Assembly (NCBI GenBank): GCA_964364175.1
Contig: CAYILR010000021.1
Coordinates: 1 to 64,000, forward strand
Source of the DNA: CAYILR01 sp964364175
GTDB taxonomy: Bacteria; Bdellovibrionota; UBA1018
DNA: 64,000 bases
Reading direction: 5' to 3'
Part shown: positions 27,966 to 37,051 of the stretch, piece by piece
Numbering within the stretch: position 1 is the first letter of the stretch
How the letters are laid out: each line of letters begins with the position of its first letter
The notes under the pieces: model-generated
What the model saw: only the letters and a program-made list of their open reading frames with translations
Told to the model about the DNA's origin: nothing
Database searches by the model: none
Position numbers and translations under genes: made by a program

Positions 27966-28876
27966 TTCTCGATCGTCTCTGGGGTTTGTTCGCAGTGAAC
28001 TGGGTGACTAAACTGGTTTCGATCTTGGTCGCAGTTGTGATCTGGGGCGTGGTTTTGGGTTCTCGTGTAGTAGAAGTGACCAAGGAAATCGCTGTAGAAG
28101 TAGTAACCGCCCCTGATGTGATCCCTGCCAACGAAATCCCGGACAAAGTGCAATTCAGGCTAGCTGGACCTAAGGCGTTTTTGAGAACTATTATTGACCG
28201 TAGGGAAGATCCGATTCGGATCAATCTGACTGCTCATAAATCTGGAATGGTGAACTACCGATTCCTTTCGGATAATGTGCATCTACCGATTGGGATCAAA
28301 GTCCTTTCGATCACCCCAGCGATGACCAATATTAAACTGGAGGCATTGAAAAGAAAGGACGTCCCGGTCCGCGTGGAGTTCAGAGGATCACCGCCTGAGG
28401 GCTACCGTCTGAGCCGGTTCGATTTGGCTCCTCAGACGGTCAGGGTTCGTGGCCCAGAGTCGAAAGTGGAGGCTGTCACGGAGATCGCCACTGTGCCAAT
28501 TGACATCTCCACCCTTCGTCAAAACCTTCAAAAAGAATTAACACTCGATTTAAACCGTTATGGTGTACAATTAGACAGCCCAGCACCCAAAATTTCGATC
28601 GTCATGGATGCGGTTTCTGCGAATTTTAAAATAAAAAGTGTAGATATTCGCGTGCTAAGCCCGTATAAGTTCACGATGAACGAAAAGACGGCCACTGTTT
28701 GGATCCGGGCAACGCCCAAGGATCTCAAAGAGCTGGACCGAAGCAAGGTTTACGGATTGGTAGACCTCAGAGGAAAGCCGAAAGGCAATTACACTGAAAA
28801 TATTAAAGTAGTCATGCCCGAGAGTATCGGCTTGGTGAAAGTACTGCCGGAGAAAGTAAAGATCACGTTATGGTAA
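27962..28876 (+). CDS. YbbR/CdaR-domain protein, likely regulator of CdaA
   Basis: The 304-residue protein has one N-terminal transmembrane helix (about residues 12-36, VTKLVSILVAVVIWGVVLG) and an extracytoplasmic part built of YbbR-like beta repeats, for example RKDVPVRVEFRGSPPEGYRL and APQTVRVRGPESKV. CdaR of Bacillus and Listeria binds CdaA and tunes its activity. ATGA overlap with cdaA and a 7-base overlap with glmM indicate strict co-translation. Confidence 0.88.
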   Translation: MILDRLWGLFAVNWVTKLVSILVAVVIWGVVLGSRVVEVTKEIAVEVVTAPDVIPANEIPDKVQFRLAGPKAFLRTIIDRREDPIRINLTAHKSGMVNYRFLSDNVHLPIGIKVLSITPAMTNIKLEALKRKDVPVRVEFRGSPPEGYRLSRFDLAPQTVRVRGPESKVEAVTEIATVPIDISTLRQNLQKELTLDLNRYGVQLDSPAPKISIVMDAVSANFKIKSVDIRVLSPYKFTMNEKTATVWIRATPKDLKELDRSKVYGLVDLRGKPKGNYTENIKVVMPESIGLVKVLPEKVKITLW

Positions 28877-30282
28877 AGCTTTTTGGAACAGATGGTATTC
28901 GCGGGATGGCAAATGAATTTCCTATGACAGGGGAAATCGCAATGGCAGTGGGTCGCGCTGTGGCTCACGTATTGCGGAGCATGCCTCAGGCTACTCGTGG
29001 CAGCTCGGTGCCTGTGGGTCTCAAGCCTTTGGAATCCACCAAGCCCGTTCGTCGTGCAAAAATCGTTTTGGGTAAGGACACTCGTTTGTCCGGATATATG
29101 TTGGAGCAAGCCCTGGCGTCCGGAATTTGCTCGATGGGTGCTGACGTGATTTTGATCGGCCCGATGCCTACCCCTGGCGTAGCGTTTGTGACTCAGAACA
29201 TGCGCGCTGATGCGGGAATTATGCTTTCGGCTTCTCACAATCCGTACCATGACAACGGAATCAAAATTTTCTCGGCGGATGGTTACAAACTACCTGATCC
29301 GCTCGAAGCTGAAATCGAACGCTTAGTTTTCAGTAAAGAAATGGATCGTTTCCGTCCCACAGGCGATCTCGTCGGAAAAGCATTCCGAATCGATGATCTC
29401 TTGGGTCGATACTTGGTTTTCTTGAAATCTCAATTCCCCAAAGATTTGGATTTGATGGGACTTCGCCTGGTCGTGGATTGCGCCAACGGGGCAGCCTACA
29501 AAGTAGCACCGCTCGTATTCGAAGAGCTGGGTGCCGAAGTCATCAAACGTGGAGTTTCTCCCAACGGTCTCAATATCAACGACAAGTGCGGAGCTTTGCA
29601 CCCCGAAAACATTGCGGGTGCAACTGTAGAATATCGCGCTGATATCGGTATCTCCCTGGATGGAGACGGCGATCGTTGTATTCTTTCGGACGAAAACGGC
29701 GAGATTGTCGACGGTGATCAAATCATCGGTCTTTGCGCCCTTGAAATGTTCCGAGAAAAAAGACTCAAAGGCAACACGGTAGTAACGACTCCGATGTCCA
29801 ACATGGGACTTGAAACTACTCTGAAACAACATGGAATCTCGATGGTCCGGTCCAAAGTCGGCGATCGCTACGTCGTCGAGACCATGCGCCAGAACGGGTA
29901 CAGCCTAGGCGGCGAGCAATCCGGTCACATTGTGTTCTTGGAGCAATCCACTACGGGAGACGGAATTGTCGCTGCATTGAAAGTTCTCGAAGCGATGAAG
30001 CGTACCGGCAAGCCTCTTTCGGAATTAAAAAAAGCCATTCGTCTTTTCCCTCAAGTTCGCGAAGACGTTCGAGTCAGCAAAAAAGATCCCTTGGAAGGTT
30101 TCGCTGACATCAGCAAAGCGATTCAAGTTGCAAACGACGCGCTCAAAGAACGCGGCCGAGTTTTTGTCCGCTACTCCGGCACCGAGCCACTGGCTCGCGT
30201 GATGGTCGAAGGCGAAGATTCTGAGCAGATTTCCGCGTTGGCCAAGAACATTGCCAGCGCGATTCAAAAACATTTGGGGTAG
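28870..30282 (+). CDS. glmM: Phosphoglucosamine mutase GlmM
   Basis: GlmM converts glucosamine-6-phosphate to glucosamine-1-phosphate for peptidoglycan and LPS precursors. The 470-residue protein has the phosphoserine loop SASHNPYHDNGIK, the metal loop DGDGDRC and the sugar-binding motif GGEQSGHI, with the phosphate-binding RYSGTEPLARVM at the end. An insert of about 25 residues (39-63, with SSVPVGLKPLESTKPV) sits before the usual GKDTR. CdaA and GlmM can interact physically in Bacillus, which fits the operon order. Confidence 0.95.
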   Translation: MVKLFGTDGIRGMANEFPMTGEIAMAVGRAVAHVLRSMPQATRGSSVPVGLKPLESTKPVRRAKIVLGKDTRLSGYMLEQALASGICSMGADVILIGPMPTPGVAFVTQNMRADAGIMLSASHNPYHDNGIKIFSADGYKLPDPLEAEIERLVFSKEMDRFRPTGDLVGKAFRIDDLLGRYLVFLKSQFPKDLDLMGLRLVVDCANGAAYKVAPLVFEELGAEVIKRGVSPNGLNINDKCGALHPENIAGATVEYRADIGISLDGDGDRCILSDENGEIVDGDQIIGLCALEMFREKRLKGNTVVTTPMSNMGLETTLKQHGISMVRSKVGDRYVVETMRQNGYSLGGEQSGHIVFLEQSTTGDGIVAALKVLEAMKRTGKPLSELKKAIRLFPQVREDVRVSKKDPLEGFADISKAIQVANDALKERGRVFVRYSGTEPLARVMVEGEDSEQISALAKNIASAIQKHLG

Positions 30283-30298
30283 ATGTTTCCGCTCACTA

Positions 30299-31435
30299 CT
30301 ACTTATCCATTCGCAAAATTCTGGATTTTTCCGCTTCAAAACGGTTTAACGCATCGGAGGTTTGGCGAAGCTCTTCTTTAAACGAATCAACGGTCGCTTG
30401 AGTGATCTCGGTTCTGGTGTGTTCCCCCGATTTTGTTTCCCCGTGCAAGAAGTAGCGAAGAGTTCCATTGCTTTCAACACGTTCAATTTGATTCACGTTT
30501 CGTTGTTGCAGTGTCTGGCGAGAAACAAGGCTGCGACGAAATTCTTCAAGACCCCAGGAAAATGCCGAACGTTCACGCCCAAGTTGCGGATCGATCCTAA
30601 ATCCTCTTGTTACGGGAATTTGAGAATGTTCAGGGGAAGGTTGAATGGCGTTAGAAATCAGACTTGTTGCTGTTCCACTCCATGACCATCCACAGCTTTC
30701 GTAGAGTTCTGTGACGGACGGCATCGGGTTATTTGTATCAAATTCGTTTCGGTAGTTCGCCTCGACACGTCTATAGGAGCAAGTCATATCTATAGGCGAG
30801 GGCGTGTCGTTGGACTCTCGACAGGATTGTCCTGTAACAGCCCTGAAATATTCATCCATCGGTGTAGGATGGGCTGCGAACTGTGGGTCAAGGACCATGG
30901 TTTGTGTTCCGCCCGAAGCGGTTTTGACTTTTACGATGGCGACCGTGTGTGTTCTGTAATTCAGCGGAGAAACAAACGCGCCGGAATTGTCAAAAAGATT
31001 TCCTATGATAGCTGGAGCAGAGATAAAAATTCTTTCGGATTGATAACCCTGCTCCGTTAAAATTTTATTGATCAAATAAGCTCGTCGTTCGCATTGTCCC
31101 CGCGGTTGAGCAGAACGGAATAACGGGTTATTTCTGAGATCTGAATAAAGCCTTTGAAGAGTCTCCTCGGAGATCTCAGGCTTGATCTTTGGGTAACATC
31201 GTTTGAACAGGTCTCTTTCGCATTGATTAAAAAGTCTGACTTGCTCGCGTCTTCTCGCGGGATTGCTGTCCAAATGTAATTGATCCGATTGTAAACAGGC
31301 ACCTGGAATGGCAGGAACGCTGATTTGCCTGATCTGTTGATGGAAGTCTTGAAGCGCAAGATCGTGGCAAACGTCATTGGCCTGAGCAGTGATTTGGAAT
31401 AGGATGAAGAAAGCCCAAATGAATCCCGACCCCAT
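30299..31435 (-). CDS. Secreted protein-glutaminase-like (papain-fold deamidase) protein
   Basis: The 378-residue product has a signal peptide ending near AQA (residue 19). A protein-glutaminase-like domain lies in the middle: the putative nucleophile Cys in RGQCERRAYLINKILTEQG, His in YRTHTVAIVKV and Asp in MVLDPQF. These give the Cys-His-Asp triad of enzymes that deamidate glutamine in proteins or cleave peptides. Other cysteines may form disulfides. The C-terminal 90 residues are helical and charged. It is divergent from the papain-like gene at 31597; both stand between glmM and pdxJ. Confidence 0.55.
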   Translation of the reverse strand: MGSGFIWAFFILFQITAQANDVCHDLALQDFHQQIRQISVPAIPGACLQSDQLHLDSNPARRREQVRLFNQCERDLFKRCYPKIKPEISEETLQRLYSDLRNNPLFRSAQPRGQCERRAYLINKILTEQGYQSERIFISAPAIIGNLFDNSGAFVSPLNYRTHTVAIVKVKTASGGTQTMVLDPQFAAHPTPMDEYFRAVTGQSCRESNDTPSPIDMTCSYRRVEANYRNEFDTNNPMPSVTELYESCGWSWSGTATSLISNAIQPSPEHSQIPVTRGFRIDPQLGRERSAFSWGLEEFRRSLVSRQTLQQRNVNQIERVESNGTLRYFLHGETKSGEHTRTEITQATVDSFKEELRQTSDALNRFEAEKSRILRMDK

Positions 31436-31596
31436 CTAATTATTATACTTTTTTTGTATGTTAATGCAAAATAAAAAAATCCAATTATTTTATACAGTTA
31501 AATAAGACATTAACAGTAGTCAGCCGATTCAAAAAATTGACGACAGGCATAGGGTTGCATTAAACTTTGACTTGCATGTCTAATGAGGGAAGGAGA

Positions 31597-32781
31597 ATGA
31601 GACTGTTTTATCGAATTTTGTTTTTTATAGTTTTGTTGAAAATCAATACGTCTTGGGTGTTTGCTGATACAAATACTTGCGGGGATGTGGACATGCGTGC
31701 ACCAGGCGGTGTCATGGAGTCGATCCCAGTGAGAGATCAATCCAGTTATCATAATTGTTCATTTGTGGCTGAATCCGCAATGGCAGAAGCCTTTATGCGA
31801 CGGGAGCGCATTCGGCAGCAGCGTGCTCATCCACAACAACTGCTTCCTCTTGAAACTCCAATTGATCCCTATGTTTTGGCAATGGAGGGCAGCTCAAGGG
31901 GAAGTACTGACTATCTGACTGGCAACGGAGCAGATTTGGGGGATGCTATCCGAGAAATGAAGCGATTTGGGGTTTGTTCTCGAACTGCCCTGGATCCCTA
32001 CGGAGGAGGAAGCCAGCGTATTTGGTACGATACGATTCAACGTATGGATCGAGAAGATCGTCACATTTTTTTAGAAACACTGAAAACTTGCGGACAGGTA
32101 TATTCGTCGCTCCCCGGAGAAGAACAGAGGCTTCGTGCAGAGGCGCTTGCACAGGAAATCCGATGTTCACCATTATATTCTTCTATGGATATGCTCCCGC
32201 ACGCTATGGTTCAAACCCTGGCGCAATTGAGGACCCGAGATGTGGATCAAGCTCTTCGATCTTGTAACGGAAGATACAGTTTTCTGAGGCAAATTATGTT
32301 TCCAGAGTGTTTTCCGGACGCCCCCAACCCCAATCGACGAGCTGTCGATCAAGTGCCAAATCCAAGGATAGAGACGATCGAAGCAGGTGCTACTCGCGAA
32401 CAGATGTTGCAAAGAATTAGAACAGAATTAAGTCAAACTGACCCCATACCTGTTGAAGTGAATATGAATTTGAACGGCCTGAGTGGGGCGGTCGATTGCA
32501 ACAACGGGGGATGCAATCATGCCATGCTGGTGATTGGCAGTCGATCCGATACCAGCGGCAAGTGTTGGTACCTTCTCAGAAATAGTTGGGGAGTGTCCTG
32601 CGAGGGTTGGAATGTAGAAAACAGCGAAGGGGTAGCTCCAGCCTCTGGCAAACCCAGATCTTCAACGAATCTAGCTAGATTAGATGCAGTCTCCTGCGAC
32701 GGAAACGGAAACCTTTGGATTCAAGAGAGTTCGATGTTGCGGCATCTGGATGGGATTGCGTCGCTTCCCTTGCGTCCATGA
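31597..32781 (+). CDS. Secreted C1A papain-like cysteine peptidase
   Basis: I start at ATG 31597, giving 394 residues and a signal peptide ending near VFA (residue 23). The active-site Cys region SIPVRDQSSYHNCSFVAESA resembles the papain PVxNQGxCGSCWAFS motif with CSF in place of CWAF. The His region GGCNHAMLVIGSRSD and the Asn region YLLRNSWGVSCEGWN match the rest of the triad. About 200 residues between them are larger than usual. The gene is secreted, divergent from a deamidase-like gene, and ends 24 bases before pdxJ. Confidence 0.65.
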   Translation: MRLFYRILFFIVLLKINTSWVFADTNTCGDVDMRAPGGVMESIPVRDQSSYHNCSFVAESAMAEAFMRRERIRQQRAHPQQLLPLETPIDPYVLAMEGSSRGSTDYLTGNGADLGDAIREMKRFGVCSRTALDPYGGGSQRIWYDTIQRMDREDRHIFLETLKTCGQVYSSLPGEEQRLRAEALAQEIRCSPLYSSMDMLPHAMVQTLAQLRTRDVDQALRSCNGRYSFLRQIMFPECFPDAPNPNRRAVDQVPNPRIETIEAGATREQMLQRIRTELSQTDPIPVEVNMNLNGLSGAVDCNNGGCNHAMLVIGSRSDTSGKCWYLLRNSWGVSCEGWNVENSEGVAPASGKPRSSTNLARLDAVSCDGNGNLWIQESSMLRHLDGIASLPLRP

Positions 32782-32805
32782 GGGGGACGTGCTTATAAAT
32801 GAAAA

Positions 32806-33567
32806 ATGCTGCCACGTCTTGGAGTCAATATTGATCACATTGCAACCCTTCGTCAGTTGAGAGGAACCCCTTATCCTGACATGCTAGAAGCCGCGCGAAT
32901 CTGTGAGATCGCTGGTGCGAAGCAAATCACAGTTCATCTGCGTGAAGACCGTCGACACATCCAAGACCAGGATGTGATTGATCTTAGAAAATCCCTGAAA
33001 ATCCAGCTCAACCTCGAAATGGCTGCCACGGATGCCATGACGAAGTTTGCGTGTAAAATCAAACCCAACTGGTCTTGCCTGGTTCCGGAGAAACGACAGG
33101 AAGTCACCACAGAAGGTGGATTGGATCTGAAAAAAACCCGTGCTCGGATTGTAAAAACAACAAAGGCCCTTCAAAAAAACAAAATTCGAGTGAGTTTATT
33201 CATTGAACCTTCTGTTGATGCAGTCCGGCTGAGCCATGAACTCGGAGCCGACGCCGTTGAGCTTCATACAGGGAAATACTGCATGGCCACCCAAGGTGCT
33301 TATGGGAAAAAATCCGCTGCAATTCAAAAGCAAGAATTTTCAAAAATTCGCCAAGCGGCTGAACTAGGACGTTCGTTAGGTCTGCACATGCACGCGGGTC
33401 ACGGGTTCGACTACGAGAACGTCAGATCTGTAGCTGCTCTGGAAGCCAAAAAAGGTGTGCCTCTCTTCGAAGAGTACAATATTGGCCATGCCATTGTATG
33501 CCGTGCTGCAATCGTAGGACTCGAACGAGCCGTGAGAGAAATGGTGTCCTCAATATGCGCACCTTAA
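32806..33567 (+). CDS. pdxJ: Pyridoxine 5'-phosphate synthase PdxJ
   Basis: PdxJ condenses deoxyxylulose phosphate with 3-amino-2-oxopropyl phosphate to pyridoxine phosphate. The 253-residue protein begins LGVNIDHIATLRQLRGTPYPD, continues with ITVHLREDRRHIQD, has NLEMAAT and VSLFIEP, and ends with the phosphate-binding HAGHGFDYENV and EYNIGHAIV regions. Length is standard. nnrDE starts within its last 13 bases, so it heads a pdxJ-nnrDE-tsaE operon. Confidence 0.95.
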   Translation: MLPRLGVNIDHIATLRQLRGTPYPDMLEAARICEIAGAKQITVHLREDRRHIQDQDVIDLRKSLKIQLNLEMAATDAMTKFACKIKPNWSCLVPEKRQEVTTEGGLDLKKTRARIVKTTKALQKNKIRVSLFIEPSVDAVRLSHELGADAVELHTGKYCMATQGAYGKKSAAIQKQEFSKIRQAAELGRSLGLHMHAGHGFDYENVRSVAALEAKKGVPLFEEYNIGHAIVCRAAIVGLERAVREMVSSICAP

Positions 33568-35141
33568 ATACTTCGATCCGGATTTGCAGTGGCTCAGAAA
33601 TGAAAGAACTGGATCTTTTTGCCGAAAGCGAGTTCGGCCTGGATCCACAGATTTTGATGGAAAATGCGGGCAACGGTGCTGCGGAGTTGCTTCTGGAGAA
33701 ATATCCCCGAGCAGGGATCGATACCGAAATTTTGGTTTTTGCGGGCAAAGGAAACAATGCCGGCGATGCATTTGTCGTTGCTCGTCGTCTTTTATGTCAG
33801 AATCGAAAAGTCAGAGTTTTTCATCTCCAACGTGGGGAGCTCTATACAGGCGCAACTCGAAAAAATTTCGAAATCCTCCAAAAGCTCAAAACAAAAATGA
33901 CCTTGCTGGAAACATCAGCCAATCTTGAAGCCTTTTTTCAAAGTACTATAGGACCCTTTACAATCGTAGACGGGATATTAGGAACCGGGCTCAAAGGAGA
34001 TCTGGGCGGGATTTTTTATGACTCGGTCGAGATGATTAATCGTCTCAATTGCCCGCAGGTCATCGCGTTAGATATTCCCTCGGGAGTCAGTGGCGATACC
34101 GGAAAAATCCATGGCACGTCCATCATGGCGACGCTCACGGTCTCGTTTGGATTTCCCAAGCTCGGGCACTTTCTCCCACCGGGCGCAGTCAGAAGGGGAG
34201 AGTTGCACAACGTCGATATTTCCTTGCCCCCCAAATTTGCATCCCAGGGCAGTAAATACCTGCTGACCCCTGGACCGCTCAGCAAACTCCTGCAAGACCG
34301 TGACCGTTACGGTCACAAAAATTCCTTCGGTCACACTCTCCTAATCGGCGGTAGTCCTGGTCGTGTCGGCGCAATCGTAATGGCTGCACGAGCTTGTCAC
34401 AAAATGGGCACGGGTCTGGTGACGGTTTCGAGTTGGGAAGAAGTGATGATGCCGCTGATGTACAAACTCCCCAGCGAGACGATGGCTGTGCCGATTCATC
34501 TGCAAGGTCCTGAGCACAGCAAGTATCGGCAGGGAATTCCTCACTATAGTTGTTTGATTGTGGGTCCAGGGCTGGGCACCAAACCTGAGGCCAAGCAGCT
34601 TTTGCAAGAACTCCTGATGGTCTACCCAGGACCCATGGTTCTCGACGCAGACGCATTGAATCTGATCGGCGAGCATCGGATGCATGAGCTCTTATTGAAA
34701 CGAAAAAATCCCGTAGTTCTCACTCCGCACATGGGCGAAATGGCTAGACTCCTGGATCGCAGCAAAGAATCCGTGCAAGAAGATCCAGTCGGAGCAGTTC
34801 GCGAAGCCGTACAAAAAACTCACGCAACGGTGGTTTTAAAAGGTGCAGCGACTCTGATCGGATCCACCTCCGAGGTGATGTACCTCAATCATTATCCCAA
34901 CGACGGAATGGCCACCGCCGGAAGCGGAGACGTGCTGGCAGGAATGATCGGCGGACTTTTGGGTCAAAAAATGCCAACTTCCGAAGCCACTCTACTGGGA
35001 ATTTATCTGCACAGCTTGGCAGGAGATTTCGCAGCACAACAACGCGGTCATCGCAGCATGACCGCCAACGACATCATCGAGAACATCGGCAATGCCTTCC
35101 AAAAAATCGGAAACGTGGAAGTCTCAACTCGCTTGCTCTGA
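33555..35141 (+). CDS. nnrD: Bifunctional NAD(P)H-hydrate epimerase / dehydratase
   Basis: The protein repairs hydrated NAD(P)H. I start at ATG 33555, giving 528 residues that overlap pdxJ by 13 bases. The N-terminal YjeF_N epimerase domain (residues 1-220) contains MENAGNGAAELL, GKGNNAGDAFVVAR and ALDIPSGVSGDTG. The C-terminal ribokinase-like dehydratase has GHTLLIGGSPGRVGAIVMAA, a PVVLTPHMGEMARLL region and NDGMATAGSGDVLAGMIGGL. Fused NnrE-NnrD is common in bacteria. tsaE starts 50 bases before its stop in another frame. Confidence 0.93.
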   Translation: MRTLNTSIRICSGSEMKELDLFAESEFGLDPQILMENAGNGAAELLLEKYPRAGIDTEILVFAGKGNNAGDAFVVARRLLCQNRKVRVFHLQRGELYTGATRKNFEILQKLKTKMTLLETSANLEAFFQSTIGPFTIVDGILGTGLKGDLGGIFYDSVEMINRLNCPQVIALDIPSGVSGDTGKIHGTSIMATLTVSFGFPKLGHFLPPGAVRRGELHNVDISLPPKFASQGSKYLLTPGPLSKLLQDRDRYGHKNSFGHTLLIGGSPGRVGAIVMAARACHKMGTGLVTVSSWEEVMMPLMYKLPSETMAVPIHLQGPEHSKYRQGIPHYSCLIVGPGLGTKPEAKQLLQELLMVYPGPMVLDADALNLIGEHRMHELLLKRKNPVVLTPHMGEMARLLDRSKESVQEDPVGAVREAVQKTHATVVLKGAATLIGSTSEVMYLNHYPNDGMATAGSGDVLAGMIGGLLGQKMPTSEATLLGIYLHSLAGDFAAQQRGHRSMTANDIIENIGNAFQKIGNVEVSTRLL

Positions 35142-35562
35142 GTCAGACCTCCAAAAAATCGCGCAGGAGTTGGCGATCGAGCTCAAATCCGGAGATCGTG
35201 TATTCCTCGAAGGTACTTTGGGTACGGGAAAAAGCACTTTTGCTCGTTGGATGCTTCAATCTCTGGGACTGAAACAATCCCTCGAGGGCAGCCCCACATT
35301 CCCCATCGCTCACGAATACAAGACCTCCATGGGCGAGGTGATTCACATCGATTTTTATCGACTCAGATCCGAGGATGAAATTTTTGATGCAGGGATTGAA
35401 GAATATTTTTGGGGACGGAATGCGACCGTGTTTTGCGAATGGATTTCACAATGGCCTCAGTTTGAAAAAAAAGTTTTGAAGAGTTCCGGAGAATCAGCCA
35501 GGGTTTGGAAAGTGGAATTGGGACTCGTCGATGAAACGCACCGAAATATCCGAATTAGTTAG
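35092..35562 (+). CDS. tsaE: tRNA threonylcarbamoyladenosine biosynthesis ATPase TsaE
   Basis: TsaE drives the TsaBDE complex that forms t6A37. The 156-residue protein has Walker A LEGTLGTGKSTFARWML, then the switch region EGSPTFPIAHEYKTSMGEVIHIDFYR, and ends FCEWISQWPQF. Length is typical. It starts within nnrDE. Its stop codon TAG (35560-35562) overlaps the first bases of the palindromic repeat array, so the native C-terminus may have been altered by the repeat. Confidence 0.92.
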   Translation: MPSKKSETWKSQLACSESDLQKIAQELAIELKSGDRVFLEGTLGTGKSTFARWMLQSLGLKQSLEGSPTFPIAHEYKTSMGEVIHIDFYRLRSEDEIFDAGIEEYFWGRNATVFCEWISQWPQFEKKVLKSSGESARVWKVELGLVDETHRNIRIS

Positions 35563-35640
35563 TGGCTCGCGCCACGGTAAACTAAACAGTGGCTCGCGCC
35601 ACGGTAAACTAAACAGTGGCTCGCGCCACGCCAAACAAAC
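35561..35640 (+). repeat. Three tandem units of a palindromic CTCGCGCC repeat
   Basis: Units of 27, 27 and 26 bases begin at 35561, 35588 and 35615. Each carries the hairpin core GTGGCTCGCGCCAC (5-bp arms, loop TCGC) followed by a spacer ending in AAAC. Units one and two are identical; unit three has CC for GT and a shorter tail, followed by ACTAGCCAG. Related copies are at 7991, 37101 and 44543. They follow tsaE and precede the convergent gene ending at 35644. There are no unique spacers, so it is not a CRISPR array. Confidence 0.85.
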
Positions 35641-35643
35641 AGA

Positions 35644-36369
35644 CTAGCCAGTCACGGCGCTGAGTAAAGAAGCCTGACTCTGCAAAGCCGGAATCATACT
35701 TTCTGTAGAAATGATGGCAAGAATCCCTCGACATTGATTCAGAGGACCGATGCGAGCGAGAGTGACCCATTCCTGAGTTTGCGCACCAAAAGCCCCACGA
35801 ATCACGTTTCTTTTGCTCTTGAGGTTGGTGTTCGAATCTGGGGGAGAAAGTTCCACCCAACCCACTTTGACGATGGCATTCCAAATTTCTGGTAGAGTCT
35901 GCGGATCCCAGATCATTCCAGCCCAAAGGGCAATCTTGGGAGCTCCCGCGAAAGCTCCCTTAGCTTTGAACGTGGGAACTTGACTGCCCGGTGCAGGCGT
36001 GTGCACTGGCATGAACAATGCCTCACTTGCGCCGTGATGAAGCAAATAGTGGAGAGCTTTTCCTAGAGGATCTTGAGAGGCCTGAAGCTGTGCAGGCTGC
36101 CAGACCTGAAGAAGTGGAGTATTTGAAGCGGATGCTGCAGTGTTTTTTTGTTGGCGTTTGACTGCAGGACGGGCTGTCTGGACGGGTTCAGCGGGCGCAG
36201 GCGAAGAGGGCTCTTCACTAGCAACAGGTTGTTCTTTAGGTGCTTTTTTGATGACTTGAGAGAGGCTTTTGCGATCTAACAACTTGGTAACACTGGGGAT
36301 TTCTCCACCGCCATAAGTATCTCCATCCGTCGTAAAAGCATCGTTGGGTTTCTTTTTAGGCGTTCCCAT
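35644..36369 (-). CDS. Unrecognised protein with disordered N-terminal half
   Basis: The 241-residue product lacks a signal peptide. Residues 1-90 are rich in Pro, Ala, Ser, Lys and Glu and likely disordered; residues 95-235 look like a compact alpha/beta domain (LGKALHYLLHHGASEALFM, APKIALWAGMIWDPQTLPEIW, LARIGPLNQCRGILAIIS), possibly of a GAF or roadblock-like size, but I cannot name it. Its last codons and stop lie in the ACTAGCCAG tail of the repeat array. It is divergent from the Rrf2 gene. Confidence 0.55.
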   Translation of the reverse strand: MGTPKKKPNDAFTTDGDTYGGGEIPSVTKLLDRKSLSQVIKKAPKEQPVASEEPSSPAPAEPVQTARPAVKRQQKNTAASASNTPLLQVWQPAQLQASQDPLGKALHYLLHHGASEALFMPVHTPAPGSQVPTFKAKGAFAGAPKIALWAGMIWDPQTLPEIWNAIVKVGWVELSPPDSNTNLKSKRNVIRGAFGAQTQEWVTLARIGPLNQCRGILAIISTESMIPALQSQASLLSAVTG

Positions 36370-36526
36370 CAGTTTCTTTTCGGTTTTTTATGAAAAAAAT
36401 AAAAGGCTCTCATTTTACTCAGTTTTATTAGTTGACGGCAGTGATACACAATGATATTCCTTCTCTGGGTTGAGAGTAGGGTTTTGAGAGTGATCAGCAA
36501 GACACTTTTAAGGAAGGGTATAGAAA

Positions 36527-37051
36527 ATGCGTTTAACTTCAAAAGGACGATATGCTGTCCGAGCAATTCTGGATTTGACATTCAACTCCAACGGACGTCC
36601 TGTTCGACTTCAGGAAATTTCTGAACGTCAAAAAATTTCTCTCCATTATTTGGAACAACTCTTCAGACGCCTTCGTAAAGGCTCTGTTGTGAAAAGTGTT
36701 CGTGGTCCGGGCGGAGGCTATGTTCTGGCCCGTTCGATGGACGATGTTTCGATTAAAGATGTTCTGGTCAGCGTAGGTGAGAACATCAATCCAGCTCGTG
36801 ATTTGATTGGTGCAACCGACGTCAAGAGCGACACGGTGGAATTCATCCTCACCAAGACCTACTTCGAAAACCTCGGCGTATTGATGCAAGAGTATCTCAC
36901 GACGACTTCGGTAGGGGACCTGATCCGCAAAGCACGCGGAGCTCAAGTGGACTTGGGCAAGCCAGCAGCTGGCTTGGATATCCCTGGTGTGACGGCTCCG
37001 TCGGAAGTAGAACGACAGCAGCGTCCGAATGCCGATCTACCTCGATCATAA
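36527..37051 (+). CDS. Rrf2-family transcriptional regulator without cluster cysteines
   Basis: The 174-residue protein has the Rrf2 winged helix: MRLTSKGRYAVRAILDL, the recognition helix in KISLHYLEQLFRRLRKG, and the wing VRGPGGGYVLAR. IscR-type members carry three cysteines after the dimerisation helix for a [2Fe-2S] cluster; here that stretch (GENINPARDLIGATDVKSD) and indeed the whole protein have no Cys. It overlaps the cysteine desulfurase gene by 23 bases, the context typical of IscR, so it probably controls this sulfur-mobilisation operon through another signal. Confidence 0.88.
   Translation: MRLTSKGRYAVRAILDLTFNSNGRPVRLQEISERQKISLHYLEQLFRRLRKGSVVKSVRGPGGGYVLARSMDDVSIKDVLVSVGENINPARDLIGATDVKSDTVEFILTKTYFENLGVLMQEYLTTTSVGDLIRKARGAQVDLGKPAAGLDIPGVTAPSEVERQQRPNADLPRS

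Noticed and set aside
35561..35640. Short CRISPR array
   Set aside because: The three units are directly adjacent and nearly identical, with no variable spacers and no cas genes nearby.
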